Positions 1 through 8,908 of a stretch of DNA of 64,000 nt are shown one piece after another. The notes under the pieces were generated by a model. It did no database searches. It saw only the letters and a program-made list of their open reading frames with translations, and was not told the origin of the DNA. The stretch is taken from positions 62,001 through 126,000 of the forward strand of contig DASCQC010000017.1 in the NCBI GenBank assembly GCA_036012865.1, in the 5' to 3' direction. Positions within the stretch are counted from its first letter, which is position 1. Every line of letters starts with the position of its first letter. The position numbers and the translations under genes are program-made. Source of the stretch: DASCQC01 sp036012865 (lineage in GTDB: Bacteria; Pseudomonadota; Gammaproteobacteria; Comchoanobacterales; Comchoanobacteraceae).

Positions 1-99
1 AAGCCATAATAACTCATGATACCTAACTCATTTGAATCAGAAAAACAAGTTGCAACTATTTTATAGTGATGTCCGGGTAACAGCATCCTTAACCTAAAT

Positions 100-118
100 A
101 AAAATCATTCTCATTATG
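100..118. promoter_or_regulatory. Possible Fur box
   Basis: An AT-rich stretch with ATCATTCTCATTAT agrees at about 13 of 19 positions with the palindromic Fur consensus built from GATAAT units. It lies downstream of the HPPK-like gene, so if real it would serve a gene beyond the left edge of the window. One weak match by eye; low certainty. Confidence 0.2.
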
Positions 119-137
119 AATAAATCCAACCCGATAG

Positions 138-629
138 TCAAAGACTCTTTTCATCAATATGTGTCTTGGTGACTTCAAATATTTTTGTCGCTGTGACCTC
201 ATCATCCTCAAGCTTGGAAACCTTATCAAGGATACGCTCCCCGTCAGGAAAAACAAAATTGGGATCTAATTCAAGCAACGGGCACAAGATATACGCTCGC
301 TTTGTTAACCCTGGAAAAGGAATTTGCCAATCTGTCATGTATATGGAAAAATTACCATACAGCAAAAAATCAACCTTGACTGAATCCTTTTCATTAAAGG
401 TTTTAATAATTTCATAGACTTTTTCTGCCTGATGGGAACAATCACAACCCAAGATAACATTGTAAACAGGGTTGGTCGCTAACATACCCATTGAAGTGCT
501 TTGAGTTAAATAAGTGGAAGAATTTCTAGATTTATGAGCAGATAAATCAACAAGCAACTCTGAACAAAAGTCCCAAAGCTTAACAGCCTCCGATAAAACG
601 GTTTCTACATTAAAATAACAAAGAGTCAT
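138..629 (-). CDS. Degenerate HPPK-like protein (FolK homologue)
   Basis: A 163-residue protein whose second half resembles 6-hydroxymethyl-7,8-dihydropterin pyrophosphokinase, the folate enzyme FolK. It has a VDFLLYG strand, then IPFPGLTKRAYIL and CPLLELDPNFVFPDGE, the usual HPPK C-terminal signature. The start codon follows AGGAA. It lies 34 bases downstream of pcnB, the pcnB-folK order common in gammaproteobacteria, which supports the family call. Key residues are missing: the N-terminal IAxGSNLG motif is absent, and the RWxPRTLDLD segment is replaced by NEKDSVKVD. By hand alignment the Trp, the second Arg and the first of the two magnesium Asp residues are gone, as is the loop His (PH to PF). 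It is therefore probably inactive as a kinase, or has taken another role. Confidence 0.6.
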   Translation of the reverse strand: MTLCYFNVETVLSEAVKLWDFCSELLVDLSAHKSRNSSTYLTQSTSMGMLATNPVYNVILGCDCSHQAEKVYEIIKTFNEKDSVKVDFLLYGNFSIYMTDWQIPFPGLTKRAYILCPLLELDPNFVFPDGERILDKVSKLEDDEVTATKIFEVTKTHIDEKSL

Positions 630-663
630 GTTTTCCTCAAGTAATCCCAGAAAGATAGTGCTA

Positions 664-1950
664 TCATAAGTCCTTAGATTTTTTTTGCAAGATCATTTCT
701 TCTTGATTTGCTAAATCACCATTAATATAGCTTAACCACCAACTAGACGCCGGCTCTAAGATCGGGTCAATATTTGCTCTTAGAGAAAGAAAATCAACGG
801 CAGCTCTTAACCGTGGTTGTTTAATACAATACTTGACAGAACGATAATCCCCTTTAACAAGCGTATTCTGCATAGCAAAAATTTGCCTTACCACATCAAT
901 AATTCTTCGAGATGGTTGAATTCTCTTAAAAGCTATGTCTGAAAAGTTGATAAATGAGCGTGTAAATCTTTTGTGTCTCATTGTGCTGTCTCGACCTTCA
1001 TCTCGAATCTTATTAAAATAAACCCACGTTAAAATAGCCAGTAGAAAGGCTGCACTTAATGTTTCTCCTCGGTGAAAACGCTCATCCGATTGAGCTAAAG
1101 CACACTTCACTAAGGCATGCATATCTTTTTTCATCGGTGTATTCAACTCCTCCTCCCAGGGAAGAAAAGCAAACGTTAACTGATACTCTGTTATAATAGA
1201 CCATGAAGCACTCCCATGCCCTTGATAGCATAGTTTTATAATCTCTTGAAACATACGCTGTGAAGAGACCTTAGATAACAAATGCTTATCTTTACGAATA
1301 ACCCCCTCAATAGCCGGGTCCAATGAAAAGTTAAGCTTGGCTTGCAACCTTAATGCACGCAACATCCTAACTGGATCCTCTTTAAAACGTACTGAAGGGT
1401 CACCAATACATCTAACTCTTTGATTTTTGAAGTCATTAAATCCATCATGAAAATCAATCAATGTTCCATCTAACCCATATAAAAAAGCATTAATGGTAAA
1501 ATCTCTGCGATAGGTATCGGTTTCTTTGGTTCCATAAATATTATCAAGGTTACGTTTTGACTGAAAATGACTCTGTAGCCAGGGCACTGTAGGATCGCCT
1601 CTGAAGGTTATAGTTTCAACAATTTCACGCCCCATGCGCACATGAACAATTCGAAAACGCCGACCTATGGCGATACTTCTTGGAAAAACCTTCAGAATCT
1701 CCTCTGGAAGAGCACTGGTTGCCACATCAAAATCTTTGGGTTTAAGGCCGGCCATGATATCTCTAACACAACCCCCTACCAAATAAGCCTCATACCCCCT
1801 TTCCTCTAGCTTTCTCATCAATTTAACCACATGCAAAGGAATGTCGTTAAGGCCAATTCCATGAACAGAGGCCGTATATTCTTGTGCAAAAACTCTTTCT
1901 TCTTTCTTAAAAAAGCGACTTAAAAACTTTTGGAAGGATTGTATTAACAT
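664..1950 (-). CDS. pcnB: Poly(A) polymerase I
   Basis: PcnB adds poly(A) tails to RNA 3' ends and so promotes their decay. The 428-residue protein has the class II nucleotidyltransferase core: LVGGCVRD near residue 58, then KPKDFDVATSA with the catalytic Asp pair, then VGRRFRIVHV-like and RRDFTINAF motifs. The GRRFRIVHV segment and a basic N-terminal extension favour poly(A) polymerase over CCA-adding enzyme. It is the upstream gene of a pair with the HPPK-like gene. The far C-terminal basic tail is shorter than in E. coli. An ATG with a weak AGGT upstream is the likely start. Confidence 0.88.
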   Translation of the reverse strand: MLIQSFQKFLSRFFKKEERVFAQEYTASVHGIGLNDIPLHVVKLMRKLEERGYEAYLVGGCVRDIMAGLKPKDFDVATSALPEEILKVFPRSIAIGRRFRIVHVRMGREIVETITFRGDPTVPWLQSHFQSKRNLDNIYGTKETDTYRRDFTINAFLYGLDGTLIDFHDGFNDFKNQRVRCIGDPSVRFKEDPVRMLRALRLQAKLNFSLDPAIEGVIRKDKHLLSKVSSQRMFQEIIKLCYQGHGSASWSIITEYQLTFAFLPWEEELNTPMKKDMHALVKCALAQSDERFHRGETLSAAFLLAILTWVYFNKIRDEGRDSTMRHKRFTRSFINFSDIAFKRIQPSRRIIDVVRQIFAMQNTLVKGDYRSVKYCIKQPRLRAAVDFLSLRANIDPILEPASSWWLSYINGDLANQEEMILQKKSKDL

Positions 1951-2026
1951 ATAGACCTATGTGTTTTCTAACGCTATCATAATCAATAATTGCTAACATG
2001 TCATGCATTAATGCGGAGCATACTCA

Positions 2027-2878
2027 ATGTTACACCTATTAGGATACGCCATAGGCAATGGAGGAAAAGATACACGATGCTGTACCGGCCCCATCGTCGT
2101 TCAACATGCCCTTCAACAAAACCCTGTGATAAACCGTTCGGTAGAATGGCTTGAACACCTTTATCCTCGAACCACCCATACTCAGTTAGCCGCTCTTCAA
2201 GACTTAAAAGATTGCAATGAGAGACTGTCCTCCATGGTTGAGTATTTGCTGAAAAATAAACACTCTTTTTGTGTTATTGGCGGTGATCATAGCTCAGCAA
2301 TTGGCACATGGAGTGGCGCATCAAAACACCAAGAAGGGCCGATTGGCTTGCTGTATATTGACGCCCATTTGGATGCCCATACCCAAGCATCCTCGATGAC
2401 TCATAATATTCATGGCATGCCGATAACTGCGCTTCTTGGCCAAGGAAATCCTGAACTCACTAAAATAAGCCACCCGCAACCAAAAATAGATCCCAAACAC
2501 CTTGTTTTTTTTGGCACACGCGATTATGAACAGCAAGAATATGACCTTATTCATGACCTCGGTATTACCGTTTATGATATGACAACCATTCACTCAATGG
2601 GGATTAAAAAAGCCTTAACTGAAGCGCACAATCAGGTTGCATCATGCCCCTTTGGGTATGGGTGCAGTATTGATGTAGATGCGTTTGATCCCACCCAGTT
2701 TCCTGCGGTTGGAAACCCTGCTGACAACGGACTTGACCCTTCTGAATTCATTGATGCCTTTAAACTACTCAAAAGAGATCACTGCCTGGGGTATGAAATC
2801 TCTGAATTCAACCCCAGCCTAGATTTCGAAGACAAGTCATTATCTTGGCTAATCCGTTTGTTGGAAACCTTTCTTTAG
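2027..2878 (+). CDS. rocF: Arginase-family ureohydrolase
   Basis: A 283-residue binuclear-manganese hydrolase. All metal-binding motifs of the arginase/agmatinase family are present: GGDHSS near residue 86, DAHLDAH near residue 112, and SIDVDAFDP near residue 214. The N-terminal GGxxxGPxxV-like stretch (GGKDTRCCTGPIVV) is closer to arginase than to agmatinase, so arginine to ornithine plus urea is the likely reaction, but substrate cannot be fixed from motifs; formimidoylglutamase or agmatinase remain possible. It is transcribed alone and its last 30 bases overlap, tail to tail, with the oxidoreductase gene on the other strand. Confidence 0.8.
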   Translation: MLHLLGYAIGNGGKDTRCCTGPIVVQHALQQNPVINRSVEWLEHLYPRTTHTQLAALQDLKDCNERLSSMVEYLLKNKHSFCVIGGDHSSAIGTWSGASKHQEGPIGLLYIDAHLDAHTQASSMTHNIHGMPITALLGQGNPELTKISHPQPKIDPKHLVFFGTRDYEQQEYDLIHDLGITVYDMTTIHSMGIKKALTEAHNQVASCPFGYGCSIDVDAFDPTQFPAVGNPADNGLDPSEFIDAFKLLKRDHCLGYEISEFNPSLDFEDKSLSWLIRLLETFL

Positions 2879-4000
2879 CACGGATAGAAAAGCTGGAATC
2901 TTTTTGACAAGCTCAGCTCTTTCAGTGACACACTCTCCAGTTAAAGCAAAAGCCCATAGCTGATTCTTGTGCTTACACAAGGCTCGCTTGCCTGTTTTTG
3001 AACCGCTGATATCCCACTTAGCATCCTTGGGTATATCCGGGTGGACACAAGCCACTGTTGGCAATAAAGGGCTTTTAACTAAAACAGGAAAAGCGGGTAA
3101 TACAATCTCACTATCTTGCCCCAAAAGGGTAAGGGCAATGGCTCTCGCTGAGACTCTTAACGGAGAAACATACGCATGCCATTGGCCAGAAATTTCAGCA
3201 CAATCGCCCAAAGCATATATATCAGGGTCACTGGTTCGCCCACATTGATCCACTTGAACGCCAAGATTACAGGCTATGTCTGCTGATTGAGCTAACTCAA
3301 TTCTTGGCCTCAACCCGATAGCCATTAACACAGCATCCGACTGAATGACATCACCCTTGGTAACAACACTCCATTGCCCATGCTCACATTGAATATCTTG
3401 AACTGAACGGTGATAATAAAAAGAGCCCTGGTTCTTGATAACATTAATGTGTTCCTGGCCCAGCTCTGAAGGCAACACCCCTTGCAGAGGAAAGGGTGCT
3501 GCAGAAATCCAGTGAATAGTTTTTTTTGCCGACAGATCATGTGCAAACTCAGTACCTATCAAACCCGAGCCAATAATGGCAACGGATTTGGCTTCTTGTA
3601 GCTGCGAACTAGCTTTTTCGTAATCCATTAATGAGTTAATTTGAATCGGTTGATTTTGACACACCAACTCTAAAGGCTTTGATCCCACTGCCAACACTAA
3701 CTTATCGTAAGATATCAAGCTTCCCGAGGCTAATTGAATGTTCTTATTTGTACGGTGAATAGCCTCGACCTTCGTCAATGAGAGAATAGTTATCTTCAGT
3801 TTATCCTCCATCTCATTGGCTTGCCCAATAATAATATCATCTAACTGCTTACCTGAGCGGGTCATACTAGATAATGGGGGCTTGAGATAATACCTACCAC
3901 AATCCTCGGTAACAAGGGTGATGTTAATGTGTTGATCAAGTCGTCTCATGTCTTGAGCGAGAACATAGCCGGCCAATCCTGACCCAATAATAACAATCAC
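2849..4000 (-). CDS. FAD-dependent oxidoreductase, rubredoxin-NAD reductase type
   Basis: A 383-residue FAD/NAD(P)-binding flavoprotein. It has the N-terminal dinucleotide fold IVIIGSGLAGY, a second NAD-binding fold around VAIIGSGLIGTEFA (about residue 140), and the DIYALGDCAE motif (about residue 260) that closes over FAD. The GRYYLKPPLS stretch after the first fold resembles rubredoxin-NAD reductases, which pass electrons from NADH to rubredoxin. No rubredoxin gene is visible nearby, so the partner is unknown. The start is a GTG that overlaps the spoT stop by four bases, indicating translation coupled to spoT. Confidence 0.72.
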   Translation of the reverse strand: MIVIIGSGLAGYVLAQDMRRLDQHINITLVTEDCGRYYLKPPLSSMTRSGKQLDDIIIGQANEMEDKLKITILSLTKVEAIHRTNKNIQLASGSLISYDKLVLAVGSKPLELVCQNQPIQINSLMDYEKASSQLQEAKSVAIIGSGLIGTEFAHDLSAKKTIHWISAAPFPLQGVLPSELGQEHINVIKNQGSFYYHRSVQDIQCEHGQWSVVTKGDVIQSDAVLMAIGLRPRIELAQSADIACNLGVQVDQCGRTSDPDIYALGDCAEISGQWHAYVSPLRVSARAIALTLLGQDSEIVLPAFPVLVKSPLLPTVACVHPDIPKDAKWDISGSKTGKRALCKHKNQLWAFALTGECVTERAELVKKIPAFLSVLKKGFQQTD

Positions 4001-6159
4001 TCAGCGCTATCCATCTCTCTAACACACTTAATCATCTGTTTAATTCTTCTTATTTTTCTTATAACTTGAGCCAACTGCTGTCTTCCCGTTACTTTGAGGT
4101 CTAAACGAATACTGGCATATTTCTGATCTTGACTAAGAATATGCAAATCTTCAATGTTGGCACGCGCGTCTGAAACAGCTAAAGCAATCATTGCTAACGT
4201 ACCTCTCTGGTTCACAACATCCACCTTAACATGCACGACAAATTCCCCTTCAATGGTACTTGACCATTGAACCCAAATGGTCTTATCTCGGGCCTTCTTC
4301 TTGGCATTAAATTTAGAACATTGTTGTCGGTGTACTAGCAACCCCTTTCCAGAATCTATGGTCGCAACAACTTTATCTCCAGGAATTGGGCAGCAGCATT
4401 CTGCAAACTTAACGGCCATTCCTTCAGTTCCACTGATATAAAGAGGTTTTTTCTCAGCAATCTTAGTAAGTTTTGTTGAATCTGTTTCAACAAAGCACTG
4501 TTGACACACTAAAAATGCTGATCGATTGCCCAAACCAATATCTTCAAGCAATTCATCAAAGTCAACAAACCCCAATAACACTGCCGCTTGATGCTTAGCA
4601 TCTTCGGAAATATCCTCTATATTTAAATGACATTCTTCAAGAGATCTTGATATCAAACGAAAACCTAATTTAATAGAAGCATGCTTTTGTTCTGTTTTTA
4701 ATCGGTGTCGAATGGCGCTTCTTGCTTTGCCTGTAACAACAAAATCCAGCCATTGATGACTGGGGTGTGCTTGGGGGTGTGTAATAATCTCAACCGTTTG
4801 ACCGCTGGTCAACGGTGTTGACAAAGGTGCAAACTGTCGATCAATTTTAGCTGCCACGCAATTATTCCCAATATCTGTATGGATATTATAAGCTAAATCA
4901 ATAGATGTAGCCCCAACTGGCAATTCAACAATTTTTCCTTTAGGGGTGAAGATGTAAACTTCATCAGGAAACAAATCAACTTTAACATTTTCAATAAATT
5001 CTAAAGAACTTCCTGTTTTCTGTTGCATTTCAACAAGGTCTGTTAACCACTGTTGTGTTTGAACCTGTGGGATAGATAAATCTGAATTGGATGATTTATA
5101 TAACCAATGAGCGGCAACTCCTCCACTGGCCATTTGATCCATTTTACGGGTACGAATCTGCAATTCAACAGGAACTCCATAGGGCCCAAACAAGACCGTA
5201 TGAATCGATTGATAACCATTCGCTTTGGGAAGACCTATATAGTCTTTAAATTTTTGCATCATGGGTTTATATAATTGATGAGTAACACCCAAAGCTCTAT
5301 AACAGTGATCAATATCTTCAACAATGATACGAATAGCATACACATCGGTCAAGTCTGTAAAAGGCAGCCTCTTATTTTTCATCTTTTTATAGATGCTATA
5401 AATATGTTTTTCTCGACCCTCTACTTCAAAAAAATCTATTTTTGCCGTAGTCAGCTGTTGTTTTATTTTATTACAGATATCCTGAATAACCTGACTATGA
5501 GAGCCATGAACTTTCTTCAATGAGTTAGCTAAGACTTGATAGCGGATAGGGTGGAATATTTTAAAACCCAAGTCCTCGAGCTCTTGTGACAGTTTATGCA
5601 TGCCCATTCGCTTAGCAATAGGAGCAAAAATCTCTAAGGTTTCTTTTGCAATACGTTTCTGCTTGACTTTGGATAAGTGATCGATGGTTTGCATGTTGTG
5701 CAATCGATCGGCAAGCTTAACAATGATGACTCGAATATCTTTAGCCATCGCCAAAAGCATTTTTCTAAAATTTTCAGCTTGAGCTTCAACCTTATCCTGA
5801 AACTGTATATAACTTAATTTAGAAACACCATCAACAATATCAGCAACGGATTCTCCAAATTTTTGACGAATAATGGCTTTAGTGGTTGGGGTATCTTCTA
5901 ATACATCGTGGAGAAGGCCTGATAAAATAGTTTCATAGTCCATTCTCATGGTTGCTAGAATACAAGCCACCGCTGTGGGGTGTGTAATATAAGGTTCACC
6001 ACTACGTCGATATTGACCAACATGAGCAGCGTCTGCTAGCAAATAAGCTTGATAAACCTTATCCTGCTCTTCCTGTCTTAAATAAGAAACCAGGCCTTTA
6101 AGCTGTTCATAGGGCAAAGCGTCGTTTAAAGAAAAGTCTGTATCAGTTTTCCTCGTCAT
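3997..6159 (-). CDS. spoT: Bifunctional (p)ppGpp synthetase/hydrolase SpoT
   Basis: About 720 residues with the RelA/SpoT layout. The HD hydrolase domain comes first (GEPYITHP, LLHDVLEDTP, RLHNMQT), followed by the synthetase domain (TDVYAIRI, KANGYQSIHT, ELQIRT), a TGS domain (DEVYIFTPKGK) and a C-terminal ACT domain. An intact HD motif argues for SpoT rather than RelA. It controls the stringent response alarmone. The order gmk-rpoZ-spoT matches other gammaproteobacteria. The start is uncertain: I chose the ATG at 6159, which fits family N-termini; an ATG at 6198 would overlap rpoZ by 56 bases. It is coupled to the next gene by an overlapping start/stop. Confidence 0.9.
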   Translation of the reverse strand: MTRKTDTDFSLNDALPYEQLKGLVSYLRQEEQDKVYQAYLLADAAHVGQYRRSGEPYITHPTAVACILATMRMDYETILSGLLHDVLEDTPTTKAIIRQKFGESVADIVDGVSKLSYIQFQDKVEAQAENFRKMLLAMAKDIRVIIVKLADRLHNMQTIDHLSKVKQKRIAKETLEIFAPIAKRMGMHKLSQELEDLGFKIFHPIRYQVLANSLKKVHGSHSQVIQDICNKIKQQLTTAKIDFFEVEGREKHIYSIYKKMKNKRLPFTDLTDVYAIRIIVEDIDHCYRALGVTHQLYKPMMQKFKDYIGLPKANGYQSIHTVLFGPYGVPVELQIRTRKMDQMASGGVAAHWLYKSSNSDLSIPQVQTQQWLTDLVEMQQKTGSSLEFIENVKVDLFPDEVYIFTPKGKIVELPVGATSIDLAYNIHTDIGNNCVAAKIDRQFAPLSTPLTSGQTVEIITHPQAHPSHQWLDFVVTGKARSAIRHRLKTEQKHASIKLGFRLISRSLEECHLNIEDISEDAKHQAAVLLGFVDFDELLEDIGLGNRSAFLVCQQCFVETDSTKLTKIAEKKPLYISGTEGMAVKFAECCCPIPGDKVVATIDSGKGLLVHRQQCSKFNAKKKARDKTIWVQWSSTIEGEFVVHVKVDVVNQRGTLAMIALAVSDARANIEDLHILSQDQKYASIRLDLKVTGRQQLAQVIRKIRRIKQMIKCVREMDSAE

Positions 6160-6379
6160 GACAGTCTTCGGACTCCTGTCCATCAAACTTAATCCCATCA
6201 AGACCTACAAAACCTTCGGCAATTTCCCGTAAAGCGATAACCGTATGCTTATCATTATCTTTTCTAACCTTTGGTTCTGCGCCATCCATCAGGCTCCGCG
6301 CGCGTTTTGATGCAACATCAATTATTTGAAATCGATTATTAATAACTTTTAAACAATCTTGAATGGTTATTCGTGCCAT
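6143..6379 (-). CDS. rpoZ: RNA polymerase omega subunit
   Basis: A 78-residue protein beginning MARITIQDCL, the conserved omega start, followed by NRFQIIDVASKRARSL and a segment ending HTVIALREIAEG that is diagnostic of RpoZ. Omega helps fold and assemble the beta' subunit and takes part in the ppGpp response. The tail is acidic (ending DEEN). It lies between gmk and spoT and overlaps the start of spoT by about 17 bases with the chosen start, so the three genes are very likely one transcript. Confidence 0.92.
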   Translation of the reverse strand: MARITIQDCLKVINNRFQIIDVASKRARSLMDGAEPKVRKDNDKHTVIALREIAEGFVGLDGIKFDGQESEDCHDEEN

Positions 6380-6434
6380 AAAATGCTCAATATTTTGTGA
6401 TACTTATTATTTTACAACCCTCTGACCAAAAAAT

Positions 6435-7064
6435 CTAGCTTTTATCGTTAAAAGATTCTATAAGGCTCTCAATCCATGCCTGTTTTTCTCTTTTAACCAC
6501 TTCCATCCTATGTCGATATGCCACGACTATACTCGTAAGCTCTAAGCTAGCTGTTAATAAATCGCCATTCACAACGAGGTAATCATAATGGTCATAATGA
6601 ATAATATCTTGATAGGCTTCCTGCAATCTTTTCTTAATAACAGATGGCGTATCTTCTGCCCTATTGTCGAGACGTTTCCTTAAAACCTCAAAACTTGGCG
6701 GCATAATAAAAACACTAACCATCGGCTCCTTCCATGCCTTCATGACTTGTAGAGCACCTTGGTAATCGATTTCTAAAACGACATCATTGCCTCGTTCTAA
6801 ACCATCTTGAACATTCTTTTTCAAGGTTCCGTAACGGTTTCCGTATACTGTAGCAAATTCTAAAAATTCATTGTTACTCAAACACTGATCATACTCATCA
6901 TCTGACATAAAATGATATTGATCTCCCTGCTTTTCAGAAGGCCTGGGAGAACGCGTTGTACATGAGACCGAAAGCTCAATTCGGGTTAATGCCCCCAATA
7001 ATTTGTTCACCAGGGTTGTTTTTCCCGCTCCGGAAGGTGCGCTGATCAATATAAGTGAAGCCAT
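6435..7064 (-). CDS. gmk: Guanylate kinase
   Basis: Phosphorylates GMP to GDP with ATP. The P-loop SAPSGAGKTTL sits at the N-terminus, followed by SCTTRSPRPSE (GMP binding), YGTLKKNVQ and VLEIDYQGALQV, all typical of the family. Length (209 residues) is normal. The frame is open for 26 more codons upstream, but family N-termini begin just before LILISAPSG, so the ATG at 7064 is preferred even though no clear Shine-Dalgarno precedes it. First gene of the gmk-rpoZ-spoT set. Confidence 0.9.
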   Translation of the reverse strand: MASLILISAPSGAGKTTLVNKLLGALTRIELSVSCTTRSPRPSEKQGDQYHFMSDDEYDQCLSNNEFLEFATVYGNRYGTLKKNVQDGLERGNDVVLEIDYQGALQVMKAWKEPMVSVFIMPPSFEVLRKRLDNRAEDTPSVIKKRLQEAYQDIIHYDHYDYLVVNGDLLTASLELTSIVVAYRHRMEVVKREKQAWIESLIESFNDKS

Positions 7065-7178
7065 TGAATAATTATCACAATTCACTCTAATAAAATCAAG
7101 AACTAATACACAAAATACAACCATTCGCATAAATTTACGCAAAAAAAGAGGACGCTAAGACTAAAAAATACATTAATA

Positions 7179-7207
7179 TTGACGTATATCTTATAAAAGT
7201 ATAAACT
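7179..7207 (+). promoter_or_regulatory. Candidate promoter of the small orphan gene
   Basis: TTGACG at 7179-7184 is a near-consensus -35 element. TATAAA at 7200-7205 (15-base spacer) or TAAACT at 7202-7207 (17 bases) could be the -10. A strong ribosome site AGGAG at 7221-7225 follows. Found by eye. Confidence 0.45.
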
Positions 7208-7232
7208 AAAAACATCATTTAGGAGTAACAAA

Positions 7233-7547
7233 ATGACATTCACTACATTAAGGCCTTTAGATTCAGATACAATACATCATGGTGCATTACTTGACCCCGC
7301 AACAATGCACAGCCCCGTCCGAGCAAATCAAGCACAAGTAGCCCCTAGCATTAAAGAAACAAGAAGAGCCAAACAAAGACTGTTCGCTCAAAATCATAAC
7401 CCGCATACACAAAACTCTGAGAACCGTTGGAATCAACTTAATTTGCAAGATAACAACAATCAAACTCAAAGATTAACAATACCTTTAATTGATAATATTT
7501 CAGAAATCCACAGCAGAACTCACTCACCAAGAAGATTAACCTTCTAA
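7233..7547 (+). CDS. Small hydrophilic protein of unknown function
   Basis: A 104-residue protein that I do not recognise. It is rich in Asn, Gln, His, Thr and Arg, has no signal peptide or membrane segment, and ends in a basic stretch SPRRLTF. It looks like a real gene: it starts 7 bases after AGGAG, has a plausible promoter just upstream, and is followed 25 bases later by a strong hairpin terminator, making a self-contained single-gene transcript. It separates the gmk operon from rph. The disordered composition and monocistronic layout would suit a secreted effector or a small regulator, but that is a guess. Confidence 0.6.
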   Translation: MTFTTLRPLDSDTIHHGALLDPATMHSPVRANQAQVAPSIKETRRAKQRLFAQNHNPHTQNSENRWNQLNLQDNNNQTQRLTIPLIDNISEIHSRTHSPRRLTF

Positions 7548-7571
7548 TCAATAGGGCGGAAACTCAATCAT

Positions 7572-7602
7572 ACCACACCAGGGGATAGTACCCTGGTGTG
7601 GT
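7572..7602 (+). terminator. Rho-independent-type terminator
   Basis: A perfect 12-base-pair stem, ACCACACCAGGG paired with CCCTGGTGTGGT, around a 7-base loop, followed by a T-rich run TTGATTTTA. It lies 25 bases after the small orphan gene. The T tract is imperfect, but the stem is very strong. Confidence 0.8.
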
Positions 7603-7781
7603 TGATTTTAATCTAACCCTCTACTAGCCCCCCTGACTCACAACCCTTTCAACACATCACACCTGTCAATATTTCTATAGAATCTGTTAAAAATCCGGCC
7701 AATTTATTGCTATTTTAATTAACTCGTCGACAATTCCTTTAAACTTTGATAGGATTCAAGAAAACCACAGGAACAACCTTC

Positions 7782-8504
7782 ATGAACCCAGCAAAAGCAG
7801 CCCATGATTTAAGACCCTTCTCTATTGAAACCACAGTTAATAACCACGCAGAAGGGTCAGTCCTGTATTCCTCTGGCCAAACTAAAATATTATGCACCGC
7901 CAGCATCAATGAAGGGGTACCAAGATTCCTAAGAGACGCCCATCAAGGCTGGCTAACCGCAGAATACGGGATGTTACCCCGTTCAACCCATACTCGAAAT
8001 GATCGCGAAGCTGCGAGAGGAAAACAAAGCGGCCGGACGCAAGAAATCCAAAGACTCATAGGCCGTAGCCTGAGAAGCATGATAAACCTAAAAAAACTAG
8101 GCGATTTTACCATTATTGTTGATTGTGATGTTATTCAAGCTGATGGCGGCACGCGCACAGCGTCTATCAATGCAGGATGCATTGCCTTAGTACAAGCCAT
8201 CCAACACCTGCAATATAAAAAGATGATTAAAAATGACCCCATCAACTACCTAATAGGCGCTGTATCGGTTGGCATCGTGAAAGGTAAACCCATCTTGGAC
8301 CTGAATTACGAAGAGGACTCTAAGGCAGATACAGACCTTAATATAGTGATGAATGAACAAGGCCATTTAATTGAAATTCAAGGAACAGCGGAACATAACT
8401 CTTTTTCAAGAAAAGAACTCGACCAAATGCTGGACCTTGCTTACCAAGGTATTTCTCAAATCATAGACAAACAAAAATCGGTACTTCTACAACCTCTAGG
8501 CTAA
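7782..8504 (+). CDS. rph: Ribonuclease PH
   Basis: A 3'-5' phosphorolytic exoribonuclease that trims tRNA 3' ends. The 240-residue protein shows HAEGSVL near the N-terminus, TKILCTAS, GWLTAEYGMLPRST, RTQEIQRLIGRSLR, DCDVIQADGGTRTAS and the late EIQGTAEHNSFSR, the full set of RNase PH signatures. The frame opens earlier (TTG at 7746), but the ATG at 7782 matches the family start and is preceded by CAGGAAC. It ends tail to tail with tolR, overlapping by four bases. Confidence 0.92.
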   Translation: MNPAKAAHDLRPFSIETTVNNHAEGSVLYSSGQTKILCTASINEGVPRFLRDAHQGWLTAEYGMLPRSTHTRNDREAARGKQSGRTQEIQRLIGRSLRSMINLKKLGDFTIIVDCDVIQADGGTRTASINAGCIALVQAIQHLQYKKMIKNDPINYLIGAVSVGIVKGKPILDLNYEEDSKADTDLNIVMNEQGHLIEIQGTAEHNSFSRKELDQMLDLAYQGISQIIDKQKSVLLQPLG

Positions 8505-8908
8505 GACCGATAGACAAAATTTATTTTCTCGATACCTTGCTCCTGAAATGCTGTAAGAGCTGTTATCAATATTTGATAGCTAATAGTTTTTTCAGCCTGG
8601 ATTTGCACCATAGGCAATTGAGAAAGGCCTCGCTTTAAAAGCCTAATTCTACCCACCAACTGCTCTGCTGTCATGGGCTCCTCTGATACATTTTGTTTGC
8701 CTAAAAAATAGCGACCTTTTGCATCGATAGTCATATACCAAACAGGAGTTTTTGAATCTGCTGACTTGTTTAATTTAGCTTTGGGTAAATCAATGGGCAA
8801 ATGGTGGTGCATCATGGGGGCTGTCACCATAAAAACTAATAACAAAACTAATAACACATCCACATAGGGTATAACGTTAATTTGATCAAAACGCTTACGG
8901 CTCTTCAT
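8501..8908 (-). CDS. tolR: TolR/ExbD-family protein
   Basis: A 135-residue inner-membrane protein with a short basic N-terminus, one membrane span (roughly residues 13-33, starting VIPYVDVLLVLLLVFMV) bearing the proton-pathway Asp typical of TolR/ExbD, and a periplasmic domain ending VQIQAEKTISY and QGIEKINFVY. With TolQ it would form the motor that uses the proton gradient to drive outer-membrane invagination or TonB-type transport. It overlaps the tolQ stop by four bases. No tolA, tolB or pal is present in this window, so an ExbD role cannot be excluded. Confidence 0.82.
   Translation of the reverse strand: MKSRKRFDQINVIPYVDVLLVLLLVFMVTAPMMHHHLPIDLPKAKLNKSADSKTPVWYMTIDAKGRYFLGKQNVSEEPMTAEQLVGRIRLLKRGLSQLPMVQIQAEKTISYQILITALTAFQEQGIEKINFVYRS

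Noticed and set aside
5275..5523. Plus-strand frame inside spoT
   Set aside because: Antisense shadow of a well-conserved synthetase domain.
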